Assembly: GCF_019468565.1 (NCBI RefSeq)
Contig: NZ_CP080521.1
Coordinates: forward strand, 9,052,001-9,116,000
Length of the DNA: 64,000 bases
From: Pseudonocardia sp. DSM 110487
Lineage (GTDB): Bacteria > Actinomycetota > Actinomycetes > Mycobacteriales > Pseudonocardiaceae
Reading direction: 5' to 3'
Part shown: piece after piece, positions 1 through 8,516 of the stretch
How the letters are laid out: each line of letters opens with the position of its first letter
Numbering within the stretch: the first letter of the stretch is position 1
The notes under the pieces: model-generated
The model's input: the letters and a program-made list of their open reading frames with translations, nothing else
Told to the model about the DNA's origin: nothing
The model's database searches: none
Program-made: the position numbers and the translations under genes

Positions 1-28
1 GACGGCCTGGAGATGCGCCTCCGGGGCG

Positions 29-1054
29 CTACTTCCTCCGGCGGATCAACCAGCCGGTGAGCGCACCTGCGCCCAGGAGGCCGAGCGCGGTCGTGGCCGT
101 TGGTCCCTTCCGGAGAACCACTTCCGTGTGCAGCACCGGCGGCTCGGGAACGGGCACCGGCTTCTCCTGCTCGTTCTCCTGCGCCGTGGCGGCCCACGCC
201 GTGACGAAGAGGACGAAGCGCGACCCGAAGAACACGAAGACCAGCAGACCGAGGAACGAGCCGAACACCGCCCCGCTCGGCGACGACGTCACACTCGCCA
301 GGTAGTAGGTCATGATGATCTTCAGGAACTCGAATCCCACCGCGCCGAACAGAGCGGCCTTGGCGGCGCTGCGCAGCGTCGCGTGCTCGCGCGGGAGGCG
401 CGCGATGACCCACAGGAAGATCAGCCAGTTCGCGACGATGCCGAGCAGGAACCCGAACACGCCGAGCAGGAACAGGGCCCAGCCGTGGTCACCGAGCCCG
501 ACGAACCCCAACAGGTCCTCGGCGAACCCGGCGACCGAGCCCGTGATCGCGAACGACCCGACCAACGCCAGCCCGAGCCCTGCGAGCGAGAGCAGGTCGA
601 ACAGCAGCCGCTTTGGCAGCGCCGGGGCGGCGGGCACCTGCGCCCACTGCTCGGAGAGGGCCTCCCGCAGGTTCGACATCCACCCGATGCCGGAGTACAG
701 CGCCGCGAGCAGGCCCAGCAGACCGACGGCACCACGCTGGTCGATCGCCTGCTCGACGATATCCTCGATCATCTGGTTCAGCCCGGGCGGGACGTTCTCG
801 GTGATCGCGGCCTGCAGCTCGCCGAGCAGCGCCGGGTTGAAGAACAGCACGTAACCGGCGACGGCGAACGCGATCATCAGCAGCGGCACCAGCGACAGCA
901 CGCTGAAGAACGTGACCGCCGCTGCGTAGTGGTCGCCGTGCCGCTCGGTGTAGCGGGTGCCGGCCCGGACCAGGTGGTCAAGCCACTCGTGCCGCGCGCG
1001 CAGCTGCTCGAGCTTCGAGGGCTTCTCGTCGGCTGGCGCGGCCACGCGCGTCAT
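29..1054 (-). CDS. YihY/BrkB-family inner membrane protein
   Basis: A 341-aa polytopic membrane protein of the YihY/BrkB (formerly 'ribonuclease BN') family, whose molecular function is not firmly known. Hydrophobic segments lie at about residues 45-70, 107-130, 150-178, 190-217, 226-250 and 258-285. The family-typical stretch FFSVLSLVPLLM is at the first segment. An extra hydrophobic segment near residues 318-337 is followed by the basic tail RRRK. The ATG at 1054 was chosen because it lies 4 bases after the trpS stop, which suggests co-transcription. A longer in-frame start at 1234 would overlap trpS. The stop is only 28 bases from the window edge, so nothing can be said of what follows. 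Confidence 0.85.
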   Translation of the reverse strand: MTRVAAPADEKPSKLEQLRARHEWLDHLVRAGTRYTERHGDHYAAAVTFFSVLSLVPLLMIAFAVAGYVLFFNPALLGELQAAITENVPPGLNQMIEDIVEQAIDQRGAVGLLGLLAALYSGIGWMSNLREALSEQWAQVPAAPALPKRLLFDLLSLAGLGLALVGSFAITGSVAGFAEDLLGFVGLGDHGWALFLLGVFGFLLGIVANWLIFLWVIARLPREHATLRSAAKAALFGAVGFEFLKIIMTYYLASVTSSPSGAVFGSFLGLLVFVFFGSRFVLFVTAWAATAQENEQEKPVPVPEPPVLHTEVVLRKGPTATTALGLLGAGALTGWLIRRRK

Positions 1055-1058
1055 CCCA

Positions 1059-2078
1059 TCACGTCGGCGGCAGGAAACCGATCCTCTCGTGGACGACGGT
1101 GAGCGTGGCGGAGGCGATCTCGCGCGCCCGGGTGGCTCCGCGGGCGAGTACTCGATCCAGCTCGGCCGGGTCGTCCCGGTAGGTGCGTACCCGTTCCCGC
1201 AGCGGTTCGACGAATTGGGCGACGAGTTCGGCAAGATCCTTCTTCAGGTCGCCGTAACCCTTGCCCGCGTAGTCCGCCTCGATCTCGGAGATCTTCCGGT
1301 CGGTGAGAGCCGAGTAGATCGTGAGCAGGTTCGAGATGCCCGGCTTGGCCTCCGGGTCGAACCGGATCTCCCGCTCGGTGTCGGTGACCGCCGAGCGGAT
1401 CTTCTTGGCGCTCACCTTCGGGTCGTCGAGCAGCTCGATGATGCCGGCCGGGCTGGAGGCCGACTTGCTCATCTTGGCCGTCGGGTCCTGCAGGTCCTGG
1501 ATCTTCGCGATCCCCGTGGGGATGAACGGCTCCGGCACGACGAACGCCTTGCCGAAGCGGGTGTTGAACCGCTGCGCGAGATCGCGGGTGAGCTCGAGGT
1601 GCTGGCGCTGGTCCTCGCCCACCGGCACGCCGTCGGCCTGGTAGAGCAGGATGTCGGCGGCCTGCAGGATCGGGTAGGTGAACAGGCCGACGGTGGCCCG
1701 GTCTGCGCCCTGGCGTGCGGCCTTGTCCTTGAACTGGGTCATCCGGCTCGCCTCGCCGAAGCCCGTGAGACAACCGAGCACCCACTCGAGCTGCGCGTGC
1801 TCGGGCACGTGGGACTGCACGAACAGCGCGCACCGACCCGGGTCGAGGCCCAGTGCCAGCAGCTGGGCCGCGGCGTTGCGGGTGCGGTCGGCGAGCGACT
1901 TCGGGTCGTGCTCGACGGTGATCGCGTGCAGGTCCACGACGCAGTAGAACGCGTCGTAGGAGTCCTGGATCGCCACCCACTGGCGGACCGCGCCGAGGTA
2001 GTTGCCCAGGTGGAACGAGTCCGCGGTCGGCTGGATGCCGGAGAGCACCCGCTGGCGACGGTCGGTGGGGGCGGTCAT
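1059..2078 (-). CDS. trpS: Tryptophan--tRNA ligase
   Basis: Class I aminoacyl-tRNA synthetase charging tRNA-Trp in the cytoplasm; 339 aa, normal for bacterial TrpRS. The HIGH signature appears as HLGN at residues 23-26 and KMSKS is exact at 202-206. The N-terminal SGIQPT is typical of TrpRS. The ATG at 2078 is preferred over an in-frame codon further upstream because the upstream extension is arginine/serine-rich, unlike the family, and would overlap the 57-aa gene. It sits between the 57-aa gene (31 bases upstream) and the YihY gene (4 bases downstream), probably one transcript. Confidence 0.96.
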   Translation of the reverse strand: MTAPTDRRQRVLSGIQPTADSFHLGNYLGAVRQWVAIQDSYDAFYCVVDLHAITVEHDPKSLADRTRNAAAQLLALGLDPGRCALFVQSHVPEHAQLEWVLGCLTGFGEASRMTQFKDKAARQGADRATVGLFTYPILQAADILLYQADGVPVGEDQRQHLELTRDLAQRFNTRFGKAFVVPEPFIPTGIAKIQDLQDPTAKMSKSASSPAGIIELLDDPKVSAKKIRSAVTDTEREIRFDPEAKPGISNLLTIYSALTDRKISEIEADYAGKGYGDLKKDLAELVAQFVEPLRERVRTYRDDPAELDRVLARGATRAREIASATLTVVHERIGFLPPT

Positions 2079-2109
2079 GCCCCCGATTCTCCCAGTTCCC
2101 GCGAACGGG

Positions 2110-2283
2110 TTACGCCGGGGCGGTGCCGTCCTGCTCGGGCTCGTCGGCGGCGACCCGCTGCACCTGCACCGTGCGGTTGTCCAGGTCGATCGGCCCCAGC
2201 TGGAAGTGCTCCTGGCCGTCGCCCGCCTCCGTCGACTCGTCCGTGATCTTCCGCCCGGGGAACATCTCGCCAAGCACACCCAT
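2110..2283 (-). CDS. Conserved 57-aa protein of unknown function
   Basis: A short reading frame opening MGVLGEMFPGRKITDE with the later segment FQLGPIDLDNRTVQVQ. I recall similar 50-60-aa actinobacterial proteins (M-G-x-L-x-E-M-F-P-G-R-K-I, then LGPIDLD), but this is from memory and unsearched. It has no signal peptide, membrane segment or recognisable domain, and is acidic with a charged C-terminus. It is the first gene of the leftward unit before trpS, 31 bases apart, and diverges from the TetR gene at 2342. Codon-position GC looks like a real gene: most third positions are G or C. Function unknown. Confidence 0.7.
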   Translation of the reverse strand: MGVLGEMFPGRKITDESTEAGDGQEHFQLGPIDLDNRTVQVQRVAADEPEQDGTAPA

Positions 2284-2304
2284 GCGGCCACAGTACGCTC
2301 GACT

Positions 2305-2334
2305 TTGACAAATGAGTTGAGCTCAACTTACGGT
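2305..2334 (+). promoter_or_regulatory. Promoter with palindromic operator for the TetR operon
   Basis: TTGACA (2305-2310) is a perfect -35 hexamer, followed after 18 bases by TACGGT (2329-2334), which fits the actinobacterial TANNNT -10. The spacer holds the 14-bp perfect palindrome AGTTGAGCTCAACT (2315-2328), 16 of 18 matched when extended to 2313-2330. The predicted transcription start (about 2341-2342) coincides with the GTG of the TetR gene, and no ribosome-binding site is visible, so the mRNA is probably leaderless. TetR binding in the spacer would give autorepression (inference). Confidence 0.75.
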
Positions 2335-2341
2335 CATCGTC

Positions 2342-2944
2342 GTGACGACCCCGAAGGCGCCTCGCGGCGCCGCGGCACGCGAGAAGCTCCTGGCAGCCGC
2401 AGCCGAAGAGCTGGCCGATACCGGTGAGCTGGAGGTGGCCGCGGTGTCGCGCCGGGCAGGGGTGAGCAGCGGCCTGCCGTACCGGTACTTCGGCACGCGC
2501 AGCGGCCTGCTGATCGCGGTGCTCGACGCCTTCTACCAGCGGCTGGGCGATGCTGCGGCGTTACGCGAGTACGACGCGCCGACCTGGGCGGAACGCGAGC
2601 GGCAGCGGATCCACGACTGGGTCACCGCGGTGTACGCCGACCCGCTGTCACCGCTCGTGCTCGGCGGCCTGGTGGGAGACGCGGAGGTCGCCGCCGGGAA
2701 CACCCGCCACCTGCACCTGTTGATCGAGCTCGGCGCTCGCAACATCGCCCACGCGCAGCACGCCGGTGAACTTCCGGCCGGTCGGGACCCGGAGTTCCTC
2801 GCCGCGGCAACGCTCGGCAGCACCAACGCCATCCTCTCGGTGGCGCTCACCAGAACACCCCGGCCGCCCGCCGAAGACGTCATCGCCGAGGTGTGGGGCG
2901 TGGTCCGCGGAGCAGTCGGTCTCTCCAGCGCGATCGCGAAATGA
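2342..2944 (+). CDS. TetR-family transcriptional regulator
   Basis: A 200-aa regulator with an N-terminal TetR helix-turn-helix (residues about 8-53; VSRRAGVSSGLPYRYFGTRSG is the recognition region) and an all-helical C-terminal ligand domain. The GTG start lies directly at the expected transcription start of a strong promoter (TTGACA-18-TACGGT). A palindromic operator in that promoter suggests autoregulation. The stop is just ahead of a PhyH dioxygenase gene (next ATG 15 bases on), so the regulator very likely controls that gene and perhaps the FAD oxidoreductase beyond. The ligand is unknown. Confidence 0.88.
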   Translation: MTTPKAPRGAAAREKLLAAAAEELADTGELEVAAVSRRAGVSSGLPYRYFGTRSGLLIAVLDAFYQRLGDAAALREYDAPTWAERERQRIHDWVTAVYADPLSPLVLGGLVGDAEVAAGNTRHLHLLIELGARNIAHAQHAGELPAGRDPEFLAAATLGSTNAILSVALTRTPRPPAEDVIAEVWGVVRGAVGLSSAIAK

Positions 2945-2958
2945 AGGGACTCACAACC

Positions 2959-3813
2959 ATGTCACGACAGCCGGACAGGATCGCCGATCTGGAGGACCTG
3001 GGTCTCGATCTGGCTCGGCGGCACACGGCGACCGCGAGCATCGGGGCCGCCGTGGACCCCGCGGTCATCGACGCCGATCTCGCCGCCCTCGAGCGCGACG
3101 GTTACGTCATCCTGGAGAACCTGATCAGCCCGGAGGAATGCGAGCGGATACGCGCGGCCGTCACGCCCCTGCTGGACAGGACCGGCCGGAACACGTTCGA
3201 GGGCGAACGCACGCAACGCGTCTACAGCGTGCTCGGCAAGACCCGCGCCTGCGACCGGCTCGTGGACCATCCGCGGGCACTCGCTCTGTTGGACCGGCTG
3301 TTCCTGCCCAACTACCTGCTGTCCCAGCTGCAGGTCATCAACATCAACCCTGGCGAGGCCGCCCAGCTCCTCCATCCGGACGACGCGATCTACCCGGTGG
3401 CCCGCCCGCGGGCACCCCTCGGGGCCGCGACGGTGTGGGCCATCGACCCTTTCACCGACGACAACGGCGCAACGGTGGTCCTTCCGGGCAGCCACCGCTG
3501 GGACGACGACCGCAGGCCCGGCGACCACGACACCGAGCTCACCGCCGTGATGCCGTCCGGTTCGTGCGTGTTCTTCGTCGGCACCCTCTGGCACGGCGGC
3601 GGCGCCAACCGCTCCGATCAGGCGCGCCTCGCCGTCACGGCGCAGTACTGCGAACCGTGGCTCCGCCCTCAGGAGGCGTTCACGCTCTCCACGGACCGCG
3701 AGACCGTGCGCGCGGTGTCGGAGGACATCCGCCGGATGCTCGGCTACAGCATCCACCCACCGTTCATCGGCATGGTCGACGGCATGCACCCCAAACGCCT
3801 TCTGCACACGTAG
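2959..3813 (+). CDS. Phytanoyl-CoA dioxygenase (PhyH) family protein
   Basis: Non-haem Fe(II)/2-oxoglutarate dioxygenase-like protein, 284 aa. The metal triad is visible: HPD (HxD) in the segment LLHPDDAIYP and the distal His in FVGTLWHGGGANRS, followed by R in ARLAV, suited to 2-oxoglutarate binding. GSHRWDDD is the usual PhyH turn before the distal His. The ATG at 2959 has AAGGGA 9 bases upstream; an ATG at 2941 overlapping the TetR stop is the alternative. Substrate unknown; PhyH proteins hydroxylate diverse small molecules. Expected to be controlled by the preceding TetR. Confidence 0.85.
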   Translation: MSRQPDRIADLEDLGLDLARRHTATASIGAAVDPAVIDADLAALERDGYVILENLISPEECERIRAAVTPLLDRTGRNTFEGERTQRVYSVLGKTRACDRLVDHPRALALLDRLFLPNYLLSQLQVININPGEAAQLLHPDDAIYPVARPRAPLGAATVWAIDPFTDDNGATVVLPGSHRWDDDRRPGDHDTELTAVMPSGSCVFFVGTLWHGGGANRSDQARLAVTAQYCEPWLRPQEAFTLSTDRETVRAVSEDIRRMLGYSIHPPFIGMVDGMHPKRLLHT

Positions 3814-3879
3814 CCCGCCATATCCGGTGGATGACCATCCCGGTTCCCACCTACCGTCGTGCGCCGACGGAGGAGGGGA

Positions 3880-4911
3880 ATGACGGACGTCGTCGTCGTG
3901 GGCGCCGGGATCGTCGGAGCATCGGTGGCCTACCACGCAGCCCGGCTCGGCGCGGCGGTCACGATCGTGGACAGGGCGCTGCCCGGCGCGGGCGCCACCG
4001 CCGAGTCGTTCGGATGGATCGGCGCATCGGAACGCGTGCCGGGGCCGGGCGGACCCCTCCACGCCATCGCGACTCGGGAGTACCGGCGGCTGGCCGCCGA
4101 GCTGCCCGCCGTGCGCGTGTACTGGAAGGGCTCGCTCCTCTGGGGCGGGCGGCACACCGTCGACGACCTCGAACCCGGTCGACACCTCGTGGACGCCGAA
4201 CAGGCCGCCGCCCTCGAGCCCAACCTGCGCACGCCTCCGAAGCAGGCCGTTCACATCCCCGGCGATGGGGCGGTCGACCCGCTGGCCACCACCGACGCCC
4301 TGGTCGGCGCGGCCCGCGAGCGGGGGGTCCGGCTCGTAGCGGGCACCGCGGTGACCGGGCTGCGAACCGTGCGAGGCCGGGTCGTCGGCGTCGAGACGAC
4401 GGGTGGCCTGCTCGGAGCCGACAGCGTGGTGCTGGCGAACGGCGCCGATGTGCCCGTGCTCTGCGCGGCACTCGGCGCCGCGGTGCCGGTCGGGCCGTCA
4501 CCGGCGATCCTGCTGCGGCTCACCGGCCCACCGGATCTCGTGCGGACGATCGTGGCCACTCCGGACATGGACGTGCGCGCCGCCCGTGACGGCGAGTTCG
4601 TCGCCGCCGTCCGGTACACCGGTGAGACGAGCGCCGCCGAGCTCGCGCGGTCGGCGGAACGCGTCCGCGACCGGATCGCCGACCTGTTCCGCGGCGGCGA
4701 GGACGTGCGGCTGATGAGCGCGCGGGTCGGGATCCGGCCGATGCCGACCGACGGCCACCCGTTGATCGGACCATTTCCCGCCGCCAGAGGGGCCTACCTC
4801 GCGGTGATGCACTCCGGAATCACGCTGGCACCGGTCGCAGGGCGACTGGTCGCCGAGGAGCTGGTCCACGGCATCGAGGCCCCGGAGCTCCAAGGCTGCC
4901 GACCAGGGTGA
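3880..4911 (+). CDS. FAD-dependent oxidoreductase (DAO superfamily)
   Basis: A 343-aa flavoprotein of the D-amino-acid oxidase/glycine oxidase superfamily. The Rossmann dinucleotide motif VVGAGIVGASVAYHAARLG is at residues 5-23 and ends at an acidic residue (VD) that binds the ribose. The C-terminal GIRPMPTDGHPLIG and HSGITLAPVAGRLVAEEL match the second FAD-binding region of this family. The ATG has AGGAGGGG just upstream. A TACCGT hexamer at 3852-3857 could be its own -10. It likely oxidises an amine or amino acid; the substrate is not inferable. It follows the PhyH gene by 66 bases and may belong to the same catabolic unit. Confidence 0.85.
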   Translation: MTDVVVVGAGIVGASVAYHAARLGAAVTIVDRALPGAGATAESFGWIGASERVPGPGGPLHAIATREYRRLAAELPAVRVYWKGSLLWGGRHTVDDLEPGRHLVDAEQAAALEPNLRTPPKQAVHIPGDGAVDPLATTDALVGAARERGVRLVAGTAVTGLRTVRGRVVGVETTGGLLGADSVVLANGADVPVLCAALGAAVPVGPSPAILLRLTGPPDLVRTIVATPDMDVRAARDGEFVAAVRYTGETSAAELARSAERVRDRIADLFRGGEDVRLMSARVGIRPMPTDGHPLIGPFPAARGAYLAVMHSGITLAPVAGRLVAEELVHGIEAPELQGCRPG

Positions 4912-4916
4912 GCGGC

Positions 4917-4969
4917 GCGACTCGCATGCACTGACAACGCGACTCGCGTGCACTGATACCGCGACTCGC
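4917..4969. repeat. 22-bp tandem repeat, 2.4 copies
   Basis: Two 22-base units (4917-4938 and 4939-4960) of the form GCGACTCGC-R-TGCACTGAYAMC differ at three positions and are followed by a third partial GCGACTCGC (4961-4969). GCGACTCGC is itself a 9-base palindrome with an unpaired centre. The array fills the gap between the convergent stops of the FAD oxidoreductase and fbiC. It has no CRISPR-like spacer and no coding potential. Function unknown. Confidence 0.8.
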
Positions 4970-4990
4970 GGAGGTTCCCCTGGCCGCGCA

Positions 4991-7570
4991 CTACGCGGGG
5001 GTCAGCGGCAGCAGCCGCGGCGCGGGCCGCTGCGCCGGCACCAGCCGCTCCACCGGCTCCCGGTAGGTGGTGCTGCGCTGGCGCACCGGACGTCCGGCCG
5101 CCGCGGCGATCGCGGCCAGCTCGGTGACGGTGCGGGCGGAGCCGTTCTCCGAGCCGGCCATCCGGCTGATCGTCTCCTCCATCAGCGTGCCGCCCATGTC
5201 GTCGGCGCCGCCGCGCAGGATGTCGGCGGCCGTGTCGTCACCGAGCTTCACCCACGAGCACTGGACGTGGTCGATCCGGCCGTGCAGGGCGAGCCTTGCG
5301 AACGCGTGCACGGCCCGGTTGTCGCGCACCGTCGGGCCGGGGCGGGCGATGCCTGCGAGGTAGATCGGCGCGTTGTGGTGCACGAACGGCAGGGGGACGA
5401 ACTCGGTGAACCCGCCGGTGTCGTCCTGCAGGGCGGCGAGCGTGCGCAGGTGGCCGAGCCAGTGCCGGGGCTCGTCGACGTGCCCGTACATCATCGTGGA
5501 CGACGAGGGGATCCCCAGCCGGTGCGCGGTGCGCACCACCTCCAGCCACTGCGCCGCCGGCAGCTTGCCCTTCGTGAGCACCCAGCGCACCTCGTCGTCG
5601 AGGATCTCCGCGGCGGTGCCCGGGATCGAGCCCAGCCCGGCGTCGCGCAGCTCGGTGAGCCACTCCTCGATCGACACGCCCGCCTTCGCCGAGGCGGACA
5701 CGATCTCCATCGGCGAGAACGCGTGGACGTGCATGCCCGGCACCGCGGCCTTCACCGCGCGGACGAGGTCGGCGTAGAAGGTGACCGGCAGCTGCGGGTC
5801 GATCCCGCCCTGCATGCACACCTCGGTGGCGCCCGCCTCGGCCGCCTCCACGGCGCGGGAGGCGACCTCGTCCAGCGAGAGCCGGAACGCGTCGGTGTCG
5901 CGCTCCCGCTGCGCGAAGGCGCAGAACCGGCAGCCGACGTAGCAGACGTTCGAGAAGTTGATGTTGCGGTTGACGACGTAGGTGACCTCGTCGCCCACGA
6001 CGTCCGAGCGCACGGCGTCGGCGAGGCGGGCGAGCTCCTCCAGCGCCGGTCCCTCGCCGGTGAGCACGGCCATCGCGGCCGCCTCGTGCGCCGGGTCGAG
6101 CAGGGCAGCCGGATCGGAGGCGGCCAGCGCGAGCCCCGCGCGGACGTCGGAGTCCAGCCGCACAGGGGCCGTCCGCCGCGTCGCTGCGAGCTCCTCGGCG
6201 ACCGACTCCCAGTCGCCGTAGACCGAGGCGAAATCGCCCCGCCGGTCCTCGGTACGGCCCTCCGTGTCGATCGCGGTGTTGAGGTCGACCCTGCCGGTGG
6301 AGGCGAATCCGCCGTCCGGTTCCTGCCACGGCCGCCCGACCACCTCGGCGCTCTCGTCGGCCAGCCCGGTCTCGGCGTCGGCGAGTGCGGCGAGGTGCGC
6401 CGAGATCCGGGAGTCGATCCAGGGCGAGCCGGCCAGCACGTACTTCGGGTAGACGGCCAGCCGCTCCCGGATGGTGAACCCGGCGGCAGCCGAGCGCGTG
6501 GCCAGCTGGTCGATCGCGGGCCACGGCATCTCCGGGCTGACGTGGTCGGCGGTGACCGGCGAGACGCCGCCCCAGTCGTCGATCCCCGCGCGCAGCATGA
6601 GCGCGAACTCGTCGCCGATCAGGTTCGGCGGCGCCTGGATCCGCATCTTGGGGCCGAGCACGATCCGCGCGACGGCGATGGTGGCGGCGAGATCGTGCAG
6701 GTCGGCATCCGGGTCCTTCGCCATCGCGGTGTCCGGCTTGGCCCGGAAGTTCTGGATGATCACTTCCTGGACGTGCCCGTGGGCCCGCGCGGCCGAGCGG
6801 ATCGCGAACAGCGAATCGGCCCGCTCGGTGCGGTTCTCGCCGATCCCGATCAAGATCCCCGTTGTGTACGGGACGCCGACGCGCCCGGCATCGGTGATCG
6901 CGCGGAGCCGGACGGCGGGCTCCTTGTCCGGGCTGCCGTAGTGCGGCCCGCCGCGCTCGCTCCACAGCCGCTCGGCGGTGGTCTCCAGCATCATCCCCAT
7001 GCTCGCGGCCACCGGCTTGAGCCGCGTCAGCTCGGCCCAAGACAGCACGCCCGGGTTGAGGTGCGGCAGCAGGCCGGTCTCCTCCAGCACCGCGATCGCC
7101 GAGGCCCTGACGTAGTCAAGGGTGGAGTCGTAACCGCGCTCATCCAGCCACTCCCTGGCCGCGGGCCAGCGGTCCTCCGGCCGGTCGCCGAGCGTGAACA
7201 GCGCCTCCTTGCACCCCGCGGCCGCGCCGGCGCGCGCGATCTCCAGCACCTCGTCCCGCTCGAGGAACGCGGCCGGGAGCCGGTGCGGCACCGTGGCGAA
7301 CGTGCAGTAGTGGCAGCGGTCGCGACACAGGCGGGTGAGCGGGATGAACACGTTCTTCGAGTACGTGACCACACCCGGCCTGCCCTCGCCCACCAGGCCG
7401 GCGTCTCGCACCCGGGAGGCCACGGCGAGCAGCTCCTCGAGGGCTTCACCACGCGCAGCCAGCAGGACGGACGCCTCGGCGACGTCGATCGTGACGCCGT
7501 CACGGGCCCGCCGCAGCGCGCGGCGGAGGGCAGCATCGGACGGCGCGGTCTCGCGGGACACCTCGACCAT
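4991..7570 (-). CDS. fbiC: FO synthase, fused CofG-CofH (FbiC)
   Basis: Makes 7,8-didemethyl-8-hydroxy-5-deazariboflavin (FO), the chromophore of coenzyme F420, from tyrosine and the flavin precursor 5-amino-6-ribitylaminouracil. It has two radical-SAM domains in one chain, as in Actinobacteria. The first cluster motif is CRDRCHYC (residues 82-89); the second, CYVGCRFC, lies in the C-terminal half after VVNRNINFSN. Length of about 859 aa matches FbiC. ATG at 7570 is preferred; an in-frame GTG at 7579 is possible and neither has a clear Shine-Dalgarno. It is a single leftward gene, divergent from the esterase at 7667. F420 use fits the PPOX-fold protein at 10866. Confidence 0.97.
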   Translation of the reverse strand: MVEVSRETAPSDAALRRALRRARDGVTIDVAEASVLLAARGEALEELLAVASRVRDAGLVGEGRPGVVTYSKNVFIPLTRLCRDRCHYCTFATVPHRLPAAFLERDEVLEIARAGAAAGCKEALFTLGDRPEDRWPAAREWLDERGYDSTLDYVRASAIAVLEETGLLPHLNPGVLSWAELTRLKPVAASMGMMLETTAERLWSERGGPHYGSPDKEPAVRLRAITDAGRVGVPYTTGILIGIGENRTERADSLFAIRSAARAHGHVQEVIIQNFRAKPDTAMAKDPDADLHDLAATIAVARIVLGPKMRIQAPPNLIGDEFALMLRAGIDDWGGVSPVTADHVSPEMPWPAIDQLATRSAAAGFTIRERLAVYPKYVLAGSPWIDSRISAHLAALADAETGLADESAEVVGRPWQEPDGGFASTGRVDLNTAIDTEGRTEDRRGDFASVYGDWESVAEELAATRRTAPVRLDSDVRAGLALAASDPAALLDPAHEAAAMAVLTGEGPALEELARLADAVRSDVVGDEVTYVVNRNINFSNVCYVGCRFCAFAQRERDTDAFRLSLDEVASRAVEAAEAGATEVCMQGGIDPQLPVTFYADLVRAVKAAVPGMHVHAFSPMEIVSASAKAGVSIEEWLTELRDAGLGSIPGTAAEILDDEVRWVLTKGKLPAAQWLEVVRTAHRLGIPSSSTMMYGHVDEPRHWLGHLRTLAALQDDTGGFTEFVPLPFVHHNAPIYLAGIARPGPTVRDNRAVHAFARLALHGRIDHVQCSWVKLGDDTAADILRGGADDMGGTLMEETISRMAGSENGSARTVTELAAIAAAAGRPVRQRSTTYREPVERLVPAQRPAPRLLPLTPA

Positions 7571-7666
7571 GGCATGCACAGTAGGTCGGCCGAGACGAGA
7601 AGGTCGACCTGACGAGCGTCGCTACAGATCACAGCGCATCCCGGGAATACAACGCACCATGGCGTC

Positions 7667-8515
7667 GTGCTCACCCGATCGTTCGCCGGTGTTCTCGCCT
7701 GCCTGCTCGCGCTGGCCGGCTGCTCCGCGACGCGGGCGACCGACCGGACCGTCATCCTGTCCACGGCCGACGGCGACCGCACGACGCACGTCCACCACCC
7801 CGACAACGCACCGGCGGGTGCGCCCCTCGTGATCGTGCTGCACGGCGCGGGTGGCTCCGGCACCCAGGTGGAGGCGGACCTCGGCTGGGATGCCCTCGCC
7901 GACCGTTCGGGATTCGTCGTCGCCTACCCCGACGGGCTCGACGGCGCGTGGAACGGCGGTGGCTGCTGCGGGCAGGCCCGCTCCCGCGGCGTCGACGACG
8001 TCGGTTTCCTCGCGGCGCTCGCGGGCCGGATCGCCGCGGAGGACCGGACGGATCCGCGGCGCGTGTACGCCGTCGGGTTTTCCAACGGAGCGATCCTCGC
8101 CTACGCGTGGGCCTGCGGCCGGCCCGGCGAGCTGGCCGGGATCGGGCCGGTGGCGGGCGCCGTGCTCGTGCCCTGCCCTGCGCCCGCCCCGCTGACGGTC
8201 GTCGCGGTGCACGGCAACGCGGACGACCGCGTCCCGTTCGGCGGAGGGGCCGGCGCGGGTGGGGCGCAGTACCCGACCGTGGACGGTTCGCTCGCGCCGT
8301 TCCTCGCCGCGGACGGGTGTTCCCCGGCGCCGGTGCTCACCGACGACCCGCCGGCCACGGTCGGCATATGGACGTGCACCTCCGGCTTTCGCGTGGTGCG
8401 CGATGTCATCGCCGAGGGCGGGCACGCGTGGCCGGGCGCCGGCCCCGAGGCGGGCACGTCCGACAGGCCCCTCGACGCGACGGGATTCCTCTGGGCGCGC
8501 CTGACGGAGCCGTGA
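7667..8515 (+). CDS. LpqC-type lipoprotein esterase (PHB depolymerase/feruloyl esterase family)
   Basis: A 282-aa secreted alpha/beta-hydrolase. The N-terminus is a lipoprotein signal with lipobox LAGC at residues 16-19, so it should be membrane-anchored outside the cell. The nucleophile serine is in GFSNG, the acid in HGNADDRVPF and the histidine in GGHAWPG, giving a full triad. The oxyanion region is VLHGAGGSG. CCGQARSRGVDD is typical of the family. It starts at GTG 7667. It is convergent with the iron-binding protein; stop codons are separated by one base, so no room for a terminator. Polyester or aromatic ester substrates are typical of the family; the substrate here is unknown. Confidence 0.85.
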   Translation: MLTRSFAGVLACLLALAGCSATRATDRTVILSTADGDRTTHVHHPDNAPAGAPLVIVLHGAGGSGTQVEADLGWDALADRSGFVVAYPDGLDGAWNGGGCCGQARSRGVDDVGFLAALAGRIAAEDRTDPRRVYAVGFSNGAILAYAWACGRPGELAGIGPVAGAVLVPCPAPAPLTVVAVHGNADDRVPFGGGAGAGGAQYPTVDGSLAPFLAADGCSPAPVLTDDPPATVGIWTCTSGFRVVRDVIAEGGHAWPGAGPEAGTSDRPLDATGFLWARLTEP

Positions 8516-8516
8516 G

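Noticed and set aside
4917..4969. CRISPR-like array
   Set aside because: Units are contiguous with no spacers, only 2.4 copies, and no cas genes in the window.
5267..7612. A 781-codon open frame on the plus strand opposite fbiC
   Set aside because: It mirrors fbiC codon positions; its translation is Arg/Val/Gly/His-rich with no motif. Typical antisense shadow in high-GC DNA.
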